Below, piece by piece: positions 5,834 to 8,061 of a DNA stretch of 8,061 nt. The number at the start of each line of letters is the position of its first letter. The first letter of the stretch is position 1. Below the pieces are notes generated by a model. That model searched no databases. It had not been told where the DNA came from and saw only the letters and a program-made list of their open reading frames with translations. A program made the position numbers and the translations under genes. The DNA comes from an uncultured Caulobacteraceae bacterium (GTDB taxonomy: Bacteria > Pseudomonadota > Alphaproteobacteria > Caulobacterales > Caulobacteraceae), in NCBI GenBank assembly GCA_937952995.1, contig CALFYB010000231.1:1-8061 (forward strand). The letters are read 5' to 3'.

Positions 5834-7926
5834 TGTCTATTTCACCGATCCAAGCCCCATCCGTTGAGACCGACACCCTTGGCCCGATTGCCCGCGCCGG
5901 TGAGCGCAGCAGCCGCGACGTGCGGGTCAGCTTTGAGTTCTTCCCGCCCAAGACGCCCGAGATGGAAGAGTCCCTTTGGGCCTGCATCGGTCGTTTGGCC
6001 CCGTTGAAGCCGGAATTTGTCTCGGTGACCTACGGGGCAGGCGGCTCGACCCGTGAGCGGACCCACCGCACGGTTAAGCGCATTTTGGATGAGACCAACC
6101 TTTCGCCCGCCGCACACCTGACCTGCGTCAATGCCTCACGCGAAGAGGTCGATGAGGTGATCCGGCAATATTGGGCCTCGGGCGTTCGCCACATCGTGTC
6201 CCTGCGCGGCGATCCCCCCGAAGGGCTGGGCGGGGCCTATGTGCCGCGCGCTGATGGCTATGCCAATGCGACAGAGCTTTGCACGGCCATCCGCAAGATC
6301 GCGCCCTTCGAAATTTCCGTCAGCGTCTATCCGGAAAAACATCCTGAAAGCCCGTCTCTCGCCCATGATATCGACGTGCTGAAGGCCAAGGTCGATGCCG
6401 GAGCCACCCGCGCCATCAGCCAGTTCTTCTTCGATATCGACGCCTATAGCCGCTTTATCGACAAGGTCCGTGCAGCGGGGATCACCATTCCGATCCTGCC
6501 CGGCATCATGCCGGTGACCAACTTCAAGGGCCTGGTCAAGATGGCGGCCTCTTGCCAGACGACCATTCCGGTCTGGTTGGCCAATCTGTTCGATGGACTG
6601 GACGATGATCCGGAAACCCGCCGCCTGCTGGCCGCCTCGCCGCGCTACCTGGCCCAGCATGGCGTGCCCAAGACGCTGGACGATCTTCATCGGCACAACA
6701 TGCTGATCTATACCTTCGCAAACAACCTGTCGGCGTTTGACGCTACCGAATCGGGCTCTGGATTTCCCGTCATTACAATTGCGGCTGCTCCGGGCGCTGA
6801 TGTTGTCCTGGATGGCAATGGCTACCAGTTCCTGCATGCCGTTGGAGCCGATCTCACCATTCGCGGCATTACGTTTAGGTACTTTGGGTCAATGGGCGGC
6901 GCGCTGCAAGCTGATGGGGCTGACGTGGCGCACACTCTAATTATTGAGGAGAGCAGCTTCTACGGTAACTTGGCCGTGTGGGGCGGCGCATTGAATCTGG
7001 TCAACATGAATCTTACGATTCGCGCGAGCACCTTTGGCGCGGTTGGAGAGCCGAATGAAGCCGCACGAGGAGGCGCGATCTACCTTGATAGCGCTCTTGG
7101 GGTTGAGGATCTAGCGGTCGTCATTGAAGACTCCACGTTTACCAATAACGATGCGGCTGACTACGGGGGAGCACTGTACATCCAAGGAGAGACTTCGATC
7201 GCGATTACGAATAGCACATTCACAGAGAATTCCGCCCTGAATGAATGTGGTGGCGCGATGTTGCTCAACGCCGCGAACGGCGGCGTGATCAGCAAGAGTA
7301 CGTTTGCTCACAACATGGCTGGATCAACGGGAGGTGCGATTACCTCGCAGACGTGTAGCGATGGGGCAGACTATCCGGCATCACTGTTGACGGTTCGCAA
7401 CAGTCTCTTTGAGGCAAATGATGCGGGTTGTGCTGGCGGGGCGATTGAGTCTCTATCGCTGATTGTGAGTGAAAGTACGTTTAAATCAAATGCTGCGGGC
7501 GACTGCGCTGGCGGCGCGATTGCCGCATGGGGCGCGCAGTTTGAACTGACGGGCAACGCGTTTGAGGGGAATACGCTTGGCGACGCGTGCTGTCACGGTG
7601 GCGCTGTATATTTTGCAACGGACAACTCCACTTCTCCAATCATTATGAGCAACACGTTCACGCAGAACCATTCGAGTTCCTATGGAGGTGCACTAGCGCT
7701 CTGGCAGTTCGGCAACGCGCCACTGAACGTACGAAACATCAGCCGAAATAGGTTCACACGCAACGATGCGAGTAGGGGCGGCGCGATCATCGTCATTAGT
7801 TGCGCGGCCACGTCGATCCTCCGGCGCGCGTCCGCCGCGCTACTGCGCGCGAATCGCTTCAGTAGAAACGCGGCAGATTCGAGTCGATCGCGGGACATCG
7901 ACGCCTCCAAGGGGTGTGTCGGCTGA
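5833..7926 (+). CDS. metF: chimeric frame: truncated methylenetetrahydrofolate reductase, LysR-like piece and beta-helix repeat protein
   Basis: The start is secure: the ATG shares its A with the stop of the regulator before it. Residues 25-269 are MetF, the flavoprotein TIM barrel that reduces 5,10-methylene-tetrahydrofolate to 5-methyl-tetrahydrofolate for methionine synthesis. Visible active-site positions are E35 (FEFFPPK), D127 (LRGD) and Q197 (ISQFFFD). After RRLLAAS (263-269) the expected ending with its FHFYTLNR motif, roughly the last 35 residues of a 300-residue family, is absent. Residues 270 to about 302 resemble a LysR effector-binding domain. Residues from about 310 to 697 are a right-handed beta-helix with repeats of the chlamydial Pmp type. 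A cytoplasmic enzyme joined to what is normally a secreted repeat domain, without signal peptide, makes little sense. The MetF part is therefore likely inactive as drawn, and the frame is best treated as three pieces joined near 6640 and 6735. Confidence 0.8.
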   Translation: MSISPIQAPSVETDTLGPIARAGERSSRDVRVSFEFFPPKTPEMEESLWACIGRLAPLKPEFVSVTYGAGGSTRERTHRTVKRILDETNLSPAAHLTCVNASREEVDEVIRQYWASGVRHIVSLRGDPPEGLGGAYVPRADGYANATELCTAIRKIAPFEISVSVYPEKHPESPSLAHDIDVLKAKVDAGATRAISQFFFDIDAYSRFIDKVRAAGITIPILPGIMPVTNFKGLVKMAASCQTTIPVWLANLFDGLDDDPETRRLLAASPRYLAQHGVPKTLDDLHRHNMLIYTFANNLSAFDATESGSGFPVITIAAAPGADVVLDGNGYQFLHAVGADLTIRGITFRYFGSMGGALQADGADVAHTLIIEESSFYGNLAVWGGALNLVNMNLTIRASTFGAVGEPNEAARGGAIYLDSALGVEDLAVVIEDSTFTNNDAADYGGALYIQGETSIAITNSTFTENSALNECGGAMLLNAANGGVISKSTFAHNMAGSTGGAITSQTCSDGADYPASLLTVRNSLFEANDAGCAGGAIESLSLIVSESTFKSNAAGDCAGGAIAAWGAQFELTGNAFEGNTLGDACCHGGAVYFATDNSTSPIIMSNTFTQNHSSSYGGALALWQFGNAPLNVRNISRNRFTRNDASRGGAIIVISCAATSILRRASAALLRANRFSRNAADSSRSRDIDASKGCVG
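6640..6738 (+). other. LysR-type effector-binding-domain-like fragment inside the chimeric frame
   Basis: Residues 270-302 of the chimeric frame read PRYLAQHGVPKTLDDL, then HRHNMLIYTF. This matches the recurring LysR-family pattern in which S-P-x-Y-L-A-x-H-G-x-P is followed after a few residues by D-L-x-x-H-N-x-L. Here the serine of the pattern is S269, also the last MetF-like residue, so the two families share LLAAS at the join. No helix-turn-helix and no other part of a LysR protein is present, so this cannot work as a regulator. Third positions of the 20 codons at 6661-6720 are G or C in 15 cases, like the metF part. Recognition is by eye on a short stretch. Confidence 0.55.
6949..7869 (+). 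repeat. eleven beta-helix (Pmp-like) protein repeats
   Basis: Phenylalanines in an S-T-F-x-x-N-like context recur at residues 376, 401, 436, 463, 491, 526, 550, 577, 609, 641 and 676 of the frame, with spacing of 24-35 residues. Most are followed about 8-14 residues later by GGA[I/L/M/V]. This is the FxxN plus GGA[I/L/V] pattern of chlamydial polymorphic outer-membrane protein repeats, which form a right-handed beta-helix and occur in secreted or surface proteins of many bacteria. Several turns carry cysteine next to GGA (NECGGA, GCAGGA, DCAGGA, CCHGGA). No signal peptide, autotransporter barrel or sorting signal is visible. The 20 codons at 7081-7140 have G or C at the third position in 10 cases, against 16 of 20 at 6361-6420 in metF, pointing to a different source genome. 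Confidence 0.8.
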
Positions 7927-7997
7927 GGAGTCAGAAGCGGGAGTCCGAAGAGAGCCCCGAGGGCTGCGCCGCCGAGTAGACCTGTATCCTGAGCGTG

Positions 7998-8061
7998 ATG
8001 ACCGCCCTGACAGATCAAGAGCTTGTCGCCGCCTGCCTGGAAGGGAAGGAGAGCGCCTACG
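7998..8061 (+). CDS. N-terminus of an ECF-type RNA polymerase sigma factor, partial
   Basis: The 21 codons read from the ATG at 7998 to the window edge contain D-Q-E-L-V-A-A-C-L-E-G-K-E-S-A-Y, which fits the first helix of sigma region 2 in ECF sigma factors (pattern D-x-E-L-V-x-x-C-L-x-G-x-x-x-A-F/Y). A GTG at 7995 in the same frame is an alternative start. No clear Shine-Dalgarno sequence precedes either one. The gene lies 71 bp after the stop of the beta-helix frame on the same strand. Only the start is visible, so the subgroup cannot be told, and it may belong to the same source as the beta-helix protein rather than to the alphaproteobacterial core. Confidence 0.55.
   Translation, partial: MTALTDQELVAACLEGKESAY

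Noticed and set aside
6136..6837. Minus-strand open frame of 233 codons opposite metF
   Set aside because: It is an antisense shadow of MetF and spans the suspected join, with no recognisable domain.
5833..7926. A novel surface-displayed or secreted methylenetetrahydrofolate reductase
   Set aside because: There is no export signal, the MetF barrel is incomplete, and codon use changes at the boundary; a chimeric join explains the data better.
7927..7950. Direct repeat GGAGTCAGAAG / GGAGTCCGAAG, 13 bp apart
   Set aside because: Only two short copies with one mismatch; no associated gene or known site type, so probably chance.
7953..7965. Small hairpin AGCCC-CGA-GGGCT after the beta-helix stop
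   Set aside because: A five-base stem without a following T-run is too weak to be called a terminator.
7680..8018. Minus-strand open frame of 112 codons at the right end
   Set aside because: It overlaps both the beta-helix end and the sigma factor start, and its composition (arginine- and alanine-rich) is typical of an antisense frame.

Overview
The window looks like chromosomal DNA of an alphaproteobacterium. The order Caulobacterales is my best guess, from the G+C-rich third codon positions in the core and from the gene families present; this is an impression, not a database result. No tRNA, rRNA, CRISPR array, insertion sequence or phage gene was found.

The central part, about 480 to 6625, reads as ordinary and intact. 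On the minus strand, from right to left, it holds ettA (an ABC-F translation factor, 3010-4671) and a D-2-hydroxyacid dehydrogenase 7 bp behind it (2058-3002). These are followed by a short rubrerythrin without a rubredoxin domain (1512-1928) and an Fe-S oxidoreductase of the heterodisulfide-reductase type (start 1425). On the plus strand, diverging from ettA, a regulator that joins an ArsR DNA-binding domain to a SAM methyltransferase domain (4850-5833) overlaps metF (from 5833) by one base. A perfect 12-bp inverted repeat lies over its start and putative promoter, which suggests self-control of a methionine/one-carbon operon by SAM or SAH.

Both ends of the core break in the middle of a gene, and each break continues in frame into an unrelated protein. 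On the left, the Fe-S oxidoreductase loses its second CCG domain near base 480. It runs on into an N-terminally truncated intracellular polyhydroxyalkanoate depolymerase, which leaves the window right after its expected nucleophile cysteine. On the right, MetF loses its last barrel segment near base 6640. About 35 residues resembling a LysR effector-binding domain follow, then a long right-handed beta-helix with eleven F-x-x-N / GGA[IL] repeats, ending at 7926. Codon use changes near 6735. The start of an ECF sigma factor (7998 onward) closes the window.

The most economical reading is a chimeric sequence (assembly, cloning or other artificial joining, or less likely genomic rearrangement) wrapped around a normal core, rather than a new fusion system. 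The biologically most interesting intact element is the ArsR-methyltransferase regulator with its operator in front of metF.
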